Counted from the stretch's first letter, positions 41,679-51,043 are shown. The stretch is DNA of 64,000 bases from Candidatus Methylomirabilota bacterium (GCA_003104975.1 PQAM01000008.1:248001-312000); one strand, 5' to 3'. A program made the numbers and translations. Notes: a model not told the origin generated them from the letters alone.

Positions 41679-42521
41679 TCAGCTCAGGGTAGTCGAGAGC
41701 GCCTGGAGTAACAGACCGAGGCGGGCGCAGATTGCCTTTGTTCGAACGCCCAGTCCGATCAGGTACGGAACGGCGAACGGGTGCGTGATTAGATAGCGCA
41801 TGAGCGGAAGGGGTTGCGGCTCCCCGTGGCCGTTCAGAAACTGATCAAAGCCGACCGTAATATCTTCATCGACGGTGTCGAGGACGCCGCGAACGGCCAG
41901 GAACGGGATGGAGCGGGCCGCGGCGGCGAAGGCGATAGCGGCACTCTCCATATCCAGGGCCGTTGCGCCCGACTCCGCCGCCAGACGGCGTTTGTCCTCT
42001 GCCGTCAGGACGATGCGGTCAACGGTGAGGATCGGACCAAGGCAGTACCGACTGTTCCACCGTTGGATAACGGTGACGGCCGCGTCCTGCAAGCCTGAGT
42101 CACAGGAGACACTCTCCAATGTCGAGTCGCCTGCTCTGTGTGGGCGTTGTTGAGGGTCGCGTCGAAGAACCTGCCCTGAGCCGCGTCGAAGGATCACCCG
42201 GTCCGCCACAACCAGGTCTCCGGTCCGCAGCTCAGGATCCAGCCCGGCAGTCACGCCCAGCGATAAGGCGGCAGCAATAGACGTGTCTTCGAAGAGGCGG
42301 CGGGCAGCGGCTTCGGCGTGATCCGGTCCCACCCCTGTTCGCGTCAGCAGGAGATTCCGGCCCCCTGTCTCAACCCGGACGATCGAATCCGATCGGTGCG
42401 CTGATTGACGGGTGGGCGGCAGGGCGGTCGCGATCGGCTTCATCTCTGCCCGCGTCGCCACGAAGACGGCGAGCGGCGCGCTGCTGACCCGATCAGTCTG
42501 AGGGGGGTGCGCCGTTGTCAT
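41679..42521 (-). CDS. hpnG: Hopanoid-associated nucleoside phosphorylase-like protein HpnG
   Basis: A 280-residue protein of the nucleoside phosphorylase fold. Markers: LTRTGVGPDHAEAAARRLF, SLGVTAGLDPELRTGDLVVA, and GATALDMESAAIAFAAAARS with the base-binding Met-Glu. HpnG releases adenine from adenosylhopane to make ribosylhopane. The ATG at 42521 overlaps the end of shc by 29 nt. Residues about 110-134 (RDPQQRPHRAGDSTLESV and neighbours) look like an insertion derived from a dispersed repeat (CCCTGAGC-GTCGAAGG type at about 42135-42190). Confidence 0.82.
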   Translation of the reverse strand: MTTAHPPQTDRVSSAPLAVFVATRAEMKPIATALPPTRQSAHRSDSIVRVETGGRNLLLTRTGVGPDHAEAAARRLFEDTSIAAALSLGVTAGLDPELRTGDLVVADRVILRRGSGQVLRRDPQQRPHRAGDSTLESVSCDSGLQDAAVTVIQRWNSRYCLGPILTVDRIVLTAEDKRRLAAESGATALDMESAAIAFAAAARSIPFLAVRGVLDTVDEDITVGFDQFLNGHGEPQPLPLMRYLITHPFAVPYLIGLGVRTKAICARLGLLLQALSTTLS

Positions 42522-44481
42522 TGTGGCCGGAAGCGGCCTTCTGGAGCAGGGTACGATACAGGGAAAGGGCCCAGAGTGGGAAGTAGAGTCGATAGAGATG
42601 ATACCGCAGGTAAAAGACGCGGGGGAATCCTGTTCCGGTGAATTCCCGTTCCTCCCACCCGCCATCCGCGCCCTGGGTTCGGAGGAGATAGTCGATGCCC
42701 TTTTCTACTGAAGGGTGCCGTACGACACCGGCGTGTAAGAGCCCCAAAAGCGCCCAGGCGGTCTGGGAGGCAGTGCTGGGACCCTGACCGGCTGTCCGCG
42801 GATCCTCATAGGAATGGCACGATTCGCCCCAGCCGCCGTCGGGATTCTGATGACCGATCAGCCAGTCAACGGCCCGCCGGATGTACGGCTGGTCCATCTG
42901 TTCTCCGATGCCTCGAAGACCCGCCAGCACCGCCCAGGTTCCGTACAGGTAATTGACCCCCCATCGGCCGTACCAGCACCCCTCGGGTTCCTGTTCGCGC
43001 TTCAGGAACGCGATCGCGCGCTGCGCCACCGAGGTGGCGTTGCTCCAGCCCAGATGGCCGAGCATCTCAAGCACCCGCCCCGTCAGATCCGCCGTGGGTG
43101 GATCGAGCAGCGCCTTGTGATCCGCGAAGGGGTGTTCGTTCAGGAACCGTTTGTTGTTGTCCTTATCGTACGCGGCCCAGCCCCCATCGCTCGACTGCAG
43201 TGGGAGGACCCACTTGAGCGCCTGCCTGATCGCCGCCTCTTTGGTGGCCTGATCTGGGAGAACGGTCTTGATCAGGGCGGTCATGACCACTGCGCTGTCG
43301 TCGATGTCGGGATAGAACTCGTTTTCAAACTGAAAATACCAGCCGCCCGGTTCGGCGTCCGGAGCCTTGACCTTCCAGTCGCCCACGGTCTGAGTCTGCC
43401 TTGAGAGCAGCCATTGACATGCGCCAACCAGGACGGGATGGTCGACGGGAAGCCCGGACGTGAGAAGCGCATTGACCGCGAGGCAGGTGTCCCAGACCGG
43501 GGAAAGACACGGTTGCAGGTGGAGGGTCCGTTCGTCTTCCACCTCGAGGGCCTCGATCTGTTTGAACGCTCCGGCTACTACAGAGTGCTCGACCTCGTAG
43601 CCCAGGCATCGCAGCGCGATGACCGAATTGGCCATGGCCGGAAAGATTCCGCCGAGGCCGCCTTCTCCCATGCGGCGAAGCATCCAGTTGGTCGCTCGTT
43701 CTATCGCCAACTGGCGGAGGCGCTGGTTCGGACGTCGCTCATACCAGTGGAGCAGTCGGTCGACGGCCAGGAAAAGGTTTTGCCACGACACCAGCCGATG
43801 GTCTTTGGGAAACCGGTAGTCATGCTTCGGCGCAGGCTCCGTCCGGAGTTCCATCAGATCGGCTCCGGTCGGGACGGGTATGACCGGCTTATGAGCGAAG
43901 ATGATCATCAACGGGGTGAGTACGGTCCTGGACCAATAGGAGATCTCATGCATGTTGAAGAATGACCGCTCCGGAAGGAGGAACGGTTCAACGGGCATGG
44001 CCGGGACGCCCCGCCAATCGAGTTGGCCGAAGATGGCGAGCGCAAACTTCGTAAAGACGTTGGCGTGAAAGAGGCCGCCCTGACGGAGGATGAGCTCTCG
44101 GGCCCGCTGCATGAACGGCTCTGTCTGAGCATAGCCGCAGAGCTTTAACGCGAAGTATGCCTTGACCGTGGTGCTCAGGTGGCTTGGTCCGCCATAGTAG
44201 ATGTTCCAGCCGCCATCGGGCAGTTGTGTCTCGCGCAGATAGGCCGCAGCCTTCCGCTGTTTGGTTGCGTCGACCTTGCCGAGCAGATAACGGAGCATGA
44301 TGTACTCGGAGGTTAGTGTGGTGTCGGCTTCCAGCTCCGCAACCCAAAAGCCGGCGGGATCTTGCATGGCCAGGAGTCGGGCCCGCGCCTGATCGATCGC
44401 CTTATCGAGCGGGCTTCTATCGGCTCGCAGAGTATCGGCCGCCGTCTCAAGCTGTTGATTCCTATTGGATGATGTCGCCAT
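42493..44481 (-). CDS. shc: Squalene-hopene cyclase
   Basis: A 662-residue terpene cyclase that folds squalene into hopene on the membrane surface. The catalytic DxDD motif is present as PDIDDSAVVM (about residues 389-398; usual form DVDDTA). Several QW repeats are seen (QDPAGFWVAELE, QLPDGGWNIYYGG, QSSDGGWAAYD, QNPDGGWGES, QGADGGWEERE). Length and repeat number are normal. It lies 5 nt after hpnH. Confidence 0.95.
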   Translation of the reverse strand: MATSSNRNQQLETAADTLRADRSPLDKAIDQARARLLAMQDPAGFWVAELEADTTLTSEYIMLRYLLGKVDATKQRKAAAYLRETQLPDGGWNIYYGGPSHLSTTVKAYFALKLCGYAQTEPFMQRARELILRQGGLFHANVFTKFALAIFGQLDWRGVPAMPVEPFLLPERSFFNMHEISYWSRTVLTPLMIIFAHKPVIPVPTGADLMELRTEPAPKHDYRFPKDHRLVSWQNLFLAVDRLLHWYERRPNQRLRQLAIERATNWMLRRMGEGGLGGIFPAMANSVIALRCLGYEVEHSVVAGAFKQIEALEVEDERTLHLQPCLSPVWDTCLAVNALLTSGLPVDHPVLVGACQWLLSRQTQTVGDWKVKAPDAEPGGWYFQFENEFYPDIDDSAVVMTALIKTVLPDQATKEAAIRQALKWVLPLQSSDGGWAAYDKDNNKRFLNEHPFADHKALLDPPTADLTGRVLEMLGHLGWSNATSVAQRAIAFLKREQEPEGCWYGRWGVNYLYGTWAVLAGLRGIGEQMDQPYIRRAVDWLIGHQNPDGGWGESCHSYEDPRTAGQGPSTASQTAWALLGLLHAGVVRHPSVEKGIDYLLRTQGADGGWEEREFTGTGFPRVFYLRYHLYRLYFPLWALSLYRTLLQKAASGHNDNGAPPSD

Positions 44482-44486
44482 GCTGC

Positions 44487-45488
44487 CTACTCCAGAAAGT
44501 TCCAGACGGCCATCCTGAGCATGTCCTTCGGGCTGTTTCGGAGTCCGCGGACGACGGAGGCCTCGAAGCCGGAGTGCATTTTACAGTTGTAACAGCGCAG
44601 ATCCTGGCGGGATTCCCAGTAGTCCCAGTCTACGCTTTGCCAGAACTCCTCGAATGTTCGGTAATACTTTTCCCCGATGAGGTAGCAGGGCCCCCTCCAA
44701 CCTTGGGGGGTGTAGGTCACGGTGCTCCAGGGGGAGCAGGGATACTCGCGCAGGCCGGCCGCAAATTCGAGAAACATCGGGGTGGAGGTCAGCCGATACC
44801 GCGTCGACAGATCGAGCACTCGCTGGAACTTTTGGTGGATCTCCTCGCGCGCCAGGAAGAAATCGGACTCGATCGAGGCGTAGTGATATCCCGGGGACAG
44901 GAGCATGCCGTCCACCTGATACTCGCGCAGCAGGCGGCACAGCGCCTCGACCTCATCCATGTCGGTCTCTTTGAAGATCGTCGTATTAGTTGTCACGCGA
45001 AAGCCGAGCCTCTTCCCCTCCTTGATCATCTCGAGCGCCTTATCGAAGACCCCCTCCCTGTCGCAGACCTCGTCGTGGGTTCGCTTCAATCCATCCAGGT
45101 GGATGTTGATCGAGAGTCGGTTGTGCGGCGCGATTTGGCCGTAGACGGTCCGATCGAGCAGCAGCCCGTTTGTGCAGAGGTAGATGTGGCGCTTGCGCGC
45201 GATGATCCCCTCCACCAACTCCTTCAGTTCGGGGTAGATGGTGGGCTCTCCACCGCAGAGCGAGACGACCGGAGCGCCCGAATCATCCGCCGCCTTCAGG
45301 CACTCCTCGAGTGTTAACCGGTCCTCGATGCGTCCGGTGTGTCGTTCGACAGAGCATCCGAGGCAGGCCAGATTACAGGTGTAGAGCGGTTCCAGCATGA
45401 GGACGAACGGATAACGTGCCTGCCCTTTCAGCCCATGGCGGACCTGGTGTTTGATCATATCGGTGGTGATGTGCAGTGGAAATCTCAT
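44487..45488 (-). CDS. hpnH: Adenosyl-hopene transferase HpnH (radical SAM)
   Basis: A 333-residue radical SAM enzyme that joins the adenosyl group to hopene, the first step of C35 hopanoid side-chain synthesis. The cluster motif CNLACLGC (Cys38, Cys42, Cys45) is followed by VVSLCGGEPTIYPELKEL. The C-terminus has a conserved Cys pair, CYNCKMHSGFEAS. Its ATG overlaps the preceding carotenoid-type gene by 4 nt, and shc follows. Confidence 0.95.
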   Translation of the reverse strand: MRFPLHITTDMIKHQVRHGLKGQARYPFVLMLEPLYTCNLACLGCSVERHTGRIEDRLTLEECLKAADDSGAPVVSLCGGEPTIYPELKELVEGIIARKRHIYLCTNGLLLDRTVYGQIAPHNRLSINIHLDGLKRTHDEVCDREGVFDKALEMIKEGKRLGFRVTTNTTIFKETDMDEVEALCRLLREYQVDGMLLSPGYHYASIESDFFLAREEIHQKFQRVLDLSTRYRLTSTPMFLEFAAGLREYPCSPWSTVTYTPQGWRGPCYLIGEKYYRTFEEFWQSVDWDYWESRQDLRCYNCKMHSGFEASVVRGLRNSPKDMLRMAVWNFLE

Positions 45489-46285
45489 GACAGCACCCTG
45501 CGACCGACAAGCGTATGCGCTGACCCCTGCTGCCAGTAGCGTTTGAGGACCAGCCAGGTAATCGGGGTGTACAACACAATTCCGGTGATCCCGAGCAGCA
45601 TTTCGCCAATAATAAAGGTCATCACGAGGTTGAAGACCAGAATCAGATAGTAAAGCATGACCCCACAGAGGATCGGTTTTACACCAGGGTTCGATCCCCT
45701 CTCCGGCGGCAGGGCGCGGTCAACCTGTTGGAATATTGCGATTGTCACGAATCCGACAATTGCCCACCCAAGAAAGTTGGTGAGCGGCACGCCGAAATAG
45801 ATTCCCGGTTCCGGATATTCGTAGATCTTTCCCAAAAACCAGCGATCGCCCCTCAGCGCGACCGGGTCAATTACCACATCGATCAGCATGAAGAGAAAGG
45901 CCGTCAGCACCAAAACCGGGAAGGACCGTCTGGCGGCGACCACCTCTTGATCGCTTGCGCCGACAGGCAGCCTGAGCCATTGCGCCAGTGTGAAGCTGAC
46001 GTACGCAAGAAACGTAAACGAGAGCGAATCCATAAACGGGACGTTGCTGATCCACAGTTCCTGACCGATGGTGCTCGGAATATAGCTGTAAAAACCGAAT
46101 GGAATTCCGTTCCTGGTCGAGGAGTATTCGGCCGTGAATGCGACGACCCAGGCGATTGCTGTCAGCAGCGCGGTCCGCTGCCACCCGATGGCAACGGTCG
46201 CCGCCGTCAGGTAGAACGCCAGGAATACAAATACGTAGGGTCGTAAGAAGACCGTCGCGATAAGGAGTTGAATCGTCTCCACCAT
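45485..46285 (-). CDS. Carotenoid biosynthesis membrane protein (CruF/DUF422-like)
   Basis: A 266-residue protein with seven predicted helices. Family signature: AEYSSTRNGIPFGFYSYIPS (about residues 52-71), then GQELWISNVPFMDSLSFTFL and MLIDVVIDPVALRGDRW. CruF hydrates the ends of carotenoids such as bisanhydrobacterioruberin. AGGGAG precedes the ATG. First gene of the hopanoid operon, so hydroxylation or hydration of a terpenoid other than a carotenoid is also thinkable; no carotenoid synthase is visible. Confidence 0.82.
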   Translation of the reverse strand: MVETIQLLIATVFLRPYVFVFLAFYLTAATVAIGWQRTALLTAIAWVVAFTAEYSSTRNGIPFGFYSYIPSTIGQELWISNVPFMDSLSFTFLAYVSFTLAQWLRLPVGASDQEVVAARRSFPVLVLTAFLFMLIDVVIDPVALRGDRWFLGKIYEYPEPGIYFGVPLTNFLGWAIVGFVTIAIFQQVDRALPPERGSNPGVKPILCGVMLYYLILVFNLVMTFIIGEMLLGITGIVLYTPITWLVLKRYWQQGSAHTLVGRRVLS

Positions 46286-46670
46286 TCAGCTCCCTCATGG
46301 CAGCCGTCCCCATATGCTCCCACATCCTGCGTGAACAGTGATAGTGTCAGCGGTGGGTCAGCGGGTCAGGGACGCGGTCGATACCCGGCCTTCGGGACGC
46401 TCCGGCCATGAGAATGGATACTACCCCAAGGGTAGGGTGCATTCCAAGCCGCAGACCTACCGTATTGTGGCAATATAGGCCACTGCAACTGATCAGCCAT
46501 TGACCGTTCACGCGGGATTTTTATATATATCACATCTGGTCGAGCGCTGGCAATCCCAAAAGAACGTAGCGCTCGCAGGAGTGTTCTCACTGCCGAGCGT
46601 TCCCACCGGCATTGAACGTATGAGGATGGTTCCGTGATGAAAGGCAGTTATCACAGGCCGGTCTGCGGGA
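46286..46670. other. Intergenic region, no gene seen
   Basis: A 385-nt gap between the hopanoid operon (its upstream region) and the end of the aminotransferase gene. A TTGACC-18-TATATA element at 46500-46529 on the plus strand points at the convergent aminotransferase gene. I find no coding frame with a ribosome site and no terminator-grade hairpin. Confidence 0.4.
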
Positions 46671-47789
46671 TCATCCGTCGTAGAAGGTTTGGATGGCATC
46701 CACGACATATTCCAGCATCGGCTGGGTCAGCTCCGGATAGATCGGCAGAGCTAATGCCTCTCTGGCGGCCTGTTCGGACGCCGGCATGTCCCCTTCCTTG
46801 TACCCAAGGTACTGGAAGCAGACCTGCAAATGGAGCGGCACAGGATAGTAGATGTCGTGGCCGATGCTCCGAGACGTAAGGAAGCGACTCAACTCGTCTC
46901 GCCGTGAAACCCTGATGACATACTGATTGAAGACGTGCCGTTCATTCCTCGGAATGTCCGGAAGCCGGATCCGATGCTCCAGACCCATCTTACGGAAGAG
47001 GGCATCATACGCTTTGGCATTGCCGATCCGCTGTTCGATCCACCGATCGAGGTGTGGAAATTTGACCCCCAGGACGGCTGCCTGCAACTCATCAAGGCGG
47101 AAATTACCGCCGAGCAGCGAGTGGAGATATTTGGTTGACGCCCCATGGTTCCTGAGAGACACAAGCGTTGAGGTCAGGGAGGGGTCGGCGGTGACGACCA
47201 TCCCGCCATCGCCGAAACCGCCCAGGTTTTTTGTGGGATAAAACGAGAAACAGCCCACCTGCCCGATCGAGCCCGCCCTCCTGCCGTATTCATCCTCTGC
47301 TCCGATCGCCTGGGCGGCATCTTCTATAACAGCGAGGTTGTGCTGCGCAGCCAAGGTGCGGATCGGCTCCAACTCGGCGCATCGACCGAACAGGTGGACC
47401 GGGAGGATCGCGCGCGTCCGCTCCGTGATTCGATCGACAATCCGCTTCGGATCAATCGTGAAACGGATCGGATCGATATCGACGAAGACCGGTGTGGCCC
47501 CGGACCTGACGATAGATCCCGCCGTCGCAATAAAGGTGTATGGGGTCGTGATCACCTCGTCCCCCGGGCGGATGTCCAGGGCCATGAGAACCAGCAGGAG
47601 GGCGTCGGTACCGGAGGAGACGCCCACCGCGTGGGGGGTTCCACAATACCGCGCCATCTCATCCTCAAGCCGCCGAACCTGCGGGCCAAGGATGAACTGC
47701 TGATTGTCGCAGACCTCATCCATTGCACGCCTGATCTCGCGCTTGATGACCGCGTACTGTGCTTTCAAATCGAAGAAGGGGACCCGCAT
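46671..47789 (-). CDS. DegT/DnrJ/EryC1/StrS-family aminotransferase
   Basis: A 372-residue PLP aminotransferase, usually acting on keto-sugar nucleotides. Hallmarks: VPFFDLKAQYAVIKREIRRA at the start, GVSSGTDALLLVLMALDI, GDEVITTPYTFIATAGSI, and the Schiff-base lysine in SFYPTKNLGGFGDGG. Start codons at 47798, 47792 and 47789 are all ATG; the last gives the usual N-terminus. Stand-alone: no sugar-nucleotide partners nearby, so the substrate is unknown. Confidence 0.92.
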   Translation of the reverse strand: MRVPFFDLKAQYAVIKREIRRAMDEVCDNQQFILGPQVRRLEDEMARYCGTPHAVGVSSGTDALLLVLMALDIRPGDEVITTPYTFIATAGSIVRSGATPVFVDIDPIRFTIDPKRIVDRITERTRAILPVHLFGRCAELEPIRTLAAQHNLAVIEDAAQAIGAEDEYGRRAGSIGQVGCFSFYPTKNLGGFGDGGMVVTADPSLTSTLVSLRNHGASTKYLHSLLGGNFRLDELQAAVLGVKFPHLDRWIEQRIGNAKAYDALFRKMGLEHRIRLPDIPRNERHVFNQYVIRVSRRDELSRFLTSRSIGHDIYYPVPLHLQVCFQYLGYKEGDMPASEQAAREALALPIYPELTQPMLEYVVDAIQTFYDG

Positions 47790-47973
47790 CATATTCATAT
47801 CCGTCTGGATGCCAGCACTATTGTCTACGTTACGTTATCACTTTTAAAAATTCTACGCACGTCTGCCGATGAAGTCTACAGCTTTTTCACGATGTCGTCC
47901 GATCGACCGTCGTGCCGACTGAGGAACGGAAGAGAAGGGGACGAGAAATTTCGCGACCCCCTCATTTTTTTCT

Positions 47974-48001
47974 TGCATTTCTCTCAAAACGCGATATAAG
48001 G
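47974..48001 (+). promoter_or_regulatory. speD promoter
   Basis: TTGCAT (47974-47979), 16-nt spacer, TATAAG (47996-48001). A 65-nt leader follows, with two purine-rich stretches (GGGGAGG and GAGGGGGG), the second serving speD. Confidence 0.65.
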
Positions 48002-48066
48002 CATTTGCGTATAGACGTACGGGGAGGTGGATATCGAACAACAATTTTACGAGGGGGGGTAGATCG

Positions 48067-48501
48067 TTGCAAGCACTCGGGAAACACCTGTTGGTGGAGC
48101 TACACGGTTGTAACCCAGAGTCGCTGAAAAAAGCTGAAGTTGTCAGGGATATTCTGGTTAGTGCGGCGAATGCCTGTAAGGCTACTATTGTTGACACCTC
48201 CTTCCACGAGTTCAATCCCTTTGGTGTGAGCGGCGTGGTTGTGATCGCCGAGTCTCACATCTCGATTCACACCTGGCCCGAATACCGGTATGCGGCGGTC
48301 GATATCTTTACCTGTGGGGATGTTCTCAGACCTGAGGTAGCCGTCGATTATATTGCCGCCCGCTTTCGGTGCAAAAAGCCGTCGGTGGTCGAGATGCGGC
48401 GGGGGATCATCCCAGGACATGTCGGGAAGTTGATCCATAAACTCAGTTCGTCCATCGAGAAGGTTGTCGATGCCGATCAAGAGCTTTCACTGGTTCATTG
48501 A
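48067..48501 (+). CDS. speD: S-adenosylmethionine decarboxylase proenzyme SpeD
   Basis: A 144-residue class 1b proenzyme. It self-cleaves in the sequence VVIAESHISIHTWPE between Glu62 and Ser63, leaving a pyruvoyl group on Ser63; His68 and Cys83 (IFTCGD) are the other catalytic residues. It makes decarboxylated AdoMet, the aminopropyl donor. The start is a TTG at 48067 with GAGGGGGG upstream. Overlaps speE by 32 nt. Confidence 0.95.
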   Translation: MQALGKHLLVELHGCNPESLKKAEVVRDILVSAANACKATIVDTSFHEFNPFGVSGVVVIAESHISIHTWPEYRYAAVDIFTCGDVLRPEVAVDYIAARFRCKKPSVVEMRRGIIPGHVGKLIHKLSSSIEKVVDADQELSLVH

Positions 48502-49387
48502 AGCGCTGGGTCCTGATGAGGGACACCTGCACGGAGTTCGGCGGGCCCTGTTTTCGACGCAGACCCCGTTTCAGTCGCTCGATATTATGGAGCTCGGCAG
48601 CTACGGGAAGGCCCTGATCCTCGACGGCAAGATCCAGTCGAGCCTCCTTGATGAGTTTATCTACCATGAGACATTGGTCCATCCGGCGATGCTCAGTCAT
48701 CCGGCCCCCAAGAGGGTATTCATTGTGGGCGGCGGGGAGGGGGCGACGCTGCGGGAGGTCCTTCGGCACCCGACGGTGGAGCGGGCGCTGATGGTCGATA
48801 TTGATGAGGAGGTTGTCAATCGATGCAAAGAACTGCTCCCCGAGTGGCATAAGGGCGCGTTCGACGATCCGCGCGCCGAGGTTCGTTTCCTGGACGCCAG
48901 ACGCTATCTGGAGGAGACGGACGAGCGGTTTGACGTGATCATTATCGATATCTCTGAGCCGGTGGAAGAGGGTCCGGCCTATCTCCTGTTTACGCGGGAG
49001 TTTTATCATATCGTACATCGTTGTCTGACCGATCAGGGGGTGATCGCGCTGCAGGCAGGTGCGGTCAGTCTCTCAGATCTATCCTGCTTTACTGCCATCC
49101 ACCAGACCTTGCGCACTGTATTTCCCGTCGTAGCCCCTTACTGGGCGACGATCCCCAGCTTTGCCCTCCCCTGGGGATTTTCTATAGCTTCGAAGGGGGC
49201 CGACCCGCGAGCGTTTAACCCGGATGCGATCGATCGCCTGATTGCCGAACGGATGGGGTGTGACCTGCGGTATTATGATGGGCAGACACATCAGATGTCG
49301 TTTCTCCTCCCCAAGTATGTACGGCAGCGGCTTGAAGAGGAGAAGCGGATCATCGAGGACAACGCCCCCCTCTTTACCTTCCACTGA
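48470..49387 (+). CDS. speE: Spermidine synthase SpeE
   Basis: A 305-residue aminopropyltransferase. Markers: YHETLVHPAMLSHPAPKRVF, the nucleotide-binding loop IVGGGEGATLREVLRH, VDIDEEV and the acidic triad IIIDISEPVEEGPA. The first catalytic Asp of the usual IxDxxDP motif is partly changed (ISEP for xDP), seen also in broad-specificity synthases. GAGAAGG lies 6 nt before the ATG at 48470. Translationally coupled to speD by overlap. Confidence 0.92.
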   Translation: MPIKSFHWFIEALGPDEGHLHGVRRALFSTQTPFQSLDIMELGSYGKALILDGKIQSSLLDEFIYHETLVHPAMLSHPAPKRVFIVGGGEGATLREVLRHPTVERALMVDIDEEVVNRCKELLPEWHKGAFDDPRAEVRFLDARRYLEETDERFDVIIIDISEPVEEGPAYLLFTREFYHIVHRCLTDQGVIALQAGAVSLSDLSCFTAIHQTLRTVFPVVAPYWATIPSFALPWGFSIASKGADPRAFNPDAIDRLIAERMGCDLRYYDGQTHQMSFLLPKYVRQRLEEEKRIIEDNAPLFTFH

Positions 49388-49392
49388 AAGAC

Positions 49393-49519
49393 AGGGTTTA
49401 GGGTGAAGGGTTTAGAATGCAAGATCGGTCCGACGAGAACTTATCCTACAAACACACATCCCATGGTTCTTTGCTCTTCTTGCCCCTCCTATACCCTATA
49501 CCCTAACCCCTATCCCCTG
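49393..49519. repeat. Inverted pair of heptanucleotide arrays between speE and the decarboxylase gene
   Basis: AGGGTTT, AGGGTGA, AGGGTTT at 49393-49413 start 5 nt after the speE stop; a C-rich array (AGGGTAT units on the minus strand) at 49484-49519 ends just before the next start codon. The two are complementary and can pair across a 70-nt spacer. Confidence 0.88.
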
Positions 49520-49527
49520 TTTTTGTG

Positions 49528-50991
49528 ATGGTTCCCGAACGACAGTATAGGACTCCCCTCTTTGATGCGATGGTCAACCTGGCGGAGAGCCGCAAGGTCT
49601 CGTTCCACACCCCCGGGCACAAGAGCGGCAAGGGGATCTCGACTCGCTTCCGCAAGTTCGTCGGCCCCAAGATCTTTACGATCGACCTGACAACACTTGA
49701 CGAGGTCGATTGTCTGCAGCGTCCGATCGGGGTTATCAAGGAGGCCCAGGAGTTGGCGGCCGAGGCATACGGAGCCGATCACTCGTTCTTTCTGATTAAT
49801 GGAACGACCGGCGGCAATCATGCCATGATCCTGTCAACGGTCAGACCGGGAGATGAGATCCTCATCGCGAGGAATGCGCATAAATCGATCCTGACCGGGA
49901 TCATCCTCAGCGGCGCGATACCGCGCTTCTTCCTGCCGACCTTCGACCCGGAGCTGGGCATGCTGTTAAACGTGACGGCCGAGGATGTGGGGCGCGCCAT
50001 GGCGCAGCATCCGAAGGCCAAGGTGCTCTCCCTGACCAGTCCGAATTATTACGGCGTGACGGCCGACCTATGCGCTATCGTCGCGATGGCCAGGCGCCGG
50101 GGTGTCGTCGTGCTGGTCGACGAGGCGCACGGTCCGCACCTGCATTTCCACCCGGGCCTGCCGCCCTCGGCGCTTGATGCCGGCACCGACCTTTGCGTCC
50201 AGTCCACCCATAAGATCCTGGGGGGGATGACCCAGTCCTCCATGCTGCACCTGAAGAGTGCGGCGATCGATTATCCTAGAGTTGTCAAGCTGCTGCTGCT
50301 TCTGCAAAGCACCAGTCCGTCGTATATTTTGATGGCCTCGTTGGATCTGGCCAGAATGCAGATGGCGACCGAGGGGGAGAAGCTGTTGGATAAAGCCATC
50401 AACCTTGCGCAAGACGCGAGGAACCGTATCAATCGGATTCCCGGTCTCTCCTGCTTTGGGGAGGCTGAGCTGCGAGATCGGGATTTCTTTCTGGATGTGA
50501 CGAAACTGACTATTTGCGTCAAGGGACTCGGTCTCAGCGGATTTGAGGTGTCTGCTATCCTGAACGCCGACTTCGGCATCCAGGTAGAGATGGCCGACCT
50601 CTTCAACGTCCTTGTCATCGTGAGCATCGGGGATCGCAGGGATGACCTGGATCGGCTGGTCGCGGCGCTGGAGAGTCTGGCCGGGCGTGGTGCCCGATCC
50701 CGCGATCTGCGGGCTGTTCCCTCTTTGCTGCCGCCGTTGGGTCGGGAGCTTCATCGAACCCCGCGTGACGCCTTCTTTGGCCCTTCGGAGTATCTGCCGC
50801 TTGCAAAGGCGGAGGGGCGTGTCAGTGCCGACATCATCACGATCTATCCGCCCGGTGTGCCTGTCCTTGTGCCGGGTGAAGAGGTGGGGTTGGCCGCAAT
50901 TGACTATCTACTGTCGCTTGCCTCGTACGGGGCGCGAATCGACGGGGTCTCAGAGCTGGATGAGCCCCAGATCCGCGTCCTATGCGACTGA
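49528..50991 (+). CDS. Orn/Lys/Arg decarboxylase family, arginine decarboxylase-type
   Basis: A 487-residue PLP decarboxylase of the Bacillus SpeA type. Opening RTPLFDAMVNLAESRKVSFH, then TPGHKSGKG, INGTTGGNHAM, VDEAHGPHLHFHPGLP and the Schiff-base Lys229 in QSTHKILGGMTQSSML. By the speD-speE context it probably feeds the polyamine route (arginine to agmatine); lysine or ornithine are alternative substrates. No agmatinase or agmatine deiminase is visible. No Shine-Dalgarno site precedes the ATG/GTG, whose upstream sequence is the C-rich repeat arm. Confidence 0.88.
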   Translation: MVPERQYRTPLFDAMVNLAESRKVSFHTPGHKSGKGISTRFRKFVGPKIFTIDLTTLDEVDCLQRPIGVIKEAQELAAEAYGADHSFFLINGTTGGNHAMILSTVRPGDEILIARNAHKSILTGIILSGAIPRFFLPTFDPELGMLLNVTAEDVGRAMAQHPKAKVLSLTSPNYYGVTADLCAIVAMARRRGVVVLVDEAHGPHLHFHPGLPPSALDAGTDLCVQSTHKILGGMTQSSMLHLKSAAIDYPRVVKLLLLLQSTSPSYILMASLDLARMQMATEGEKLLDKAINLAQDARNRINRIPGLSCFGEAELRDRDFFLDVTKLTICVKGLGLSGFEVSAILNADFGIQVEMADLFNVLVIVSIGDRRDDLDRLVAALESLAGRGARSRDLRAVPSLLPPLGRELHRTPRDAFFGPSEYLPLAKAEGRVSADIITIYPPGVPVLVPGEEVGLAAIDYLLSLASYGARIDGVSELDEPQIRVLCD

Positions 50992-51014
50992 GCCCTTCCC
51001 CTTGAACTTTTCCA

Positions 51015-51043
51015 TTGCTTTTTCGGTACCGTTTCCGTATATT
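51015..51043 (+). promoter_or_regulatory. secD promoter
   Basis: TTGCTT (51015-51020), 17-nt spacer, TATATT (51038-51043), 58 nt before the secD start. Confidence 0.6.

Noticed and set aside
46500-46529. Plus-strand TTGACC-18-TATATA promoter in the gap before the aminotransferase gene
   Set aside because: The spacer is long and there is no downstream plus-strand gene; noted only as a weak element.
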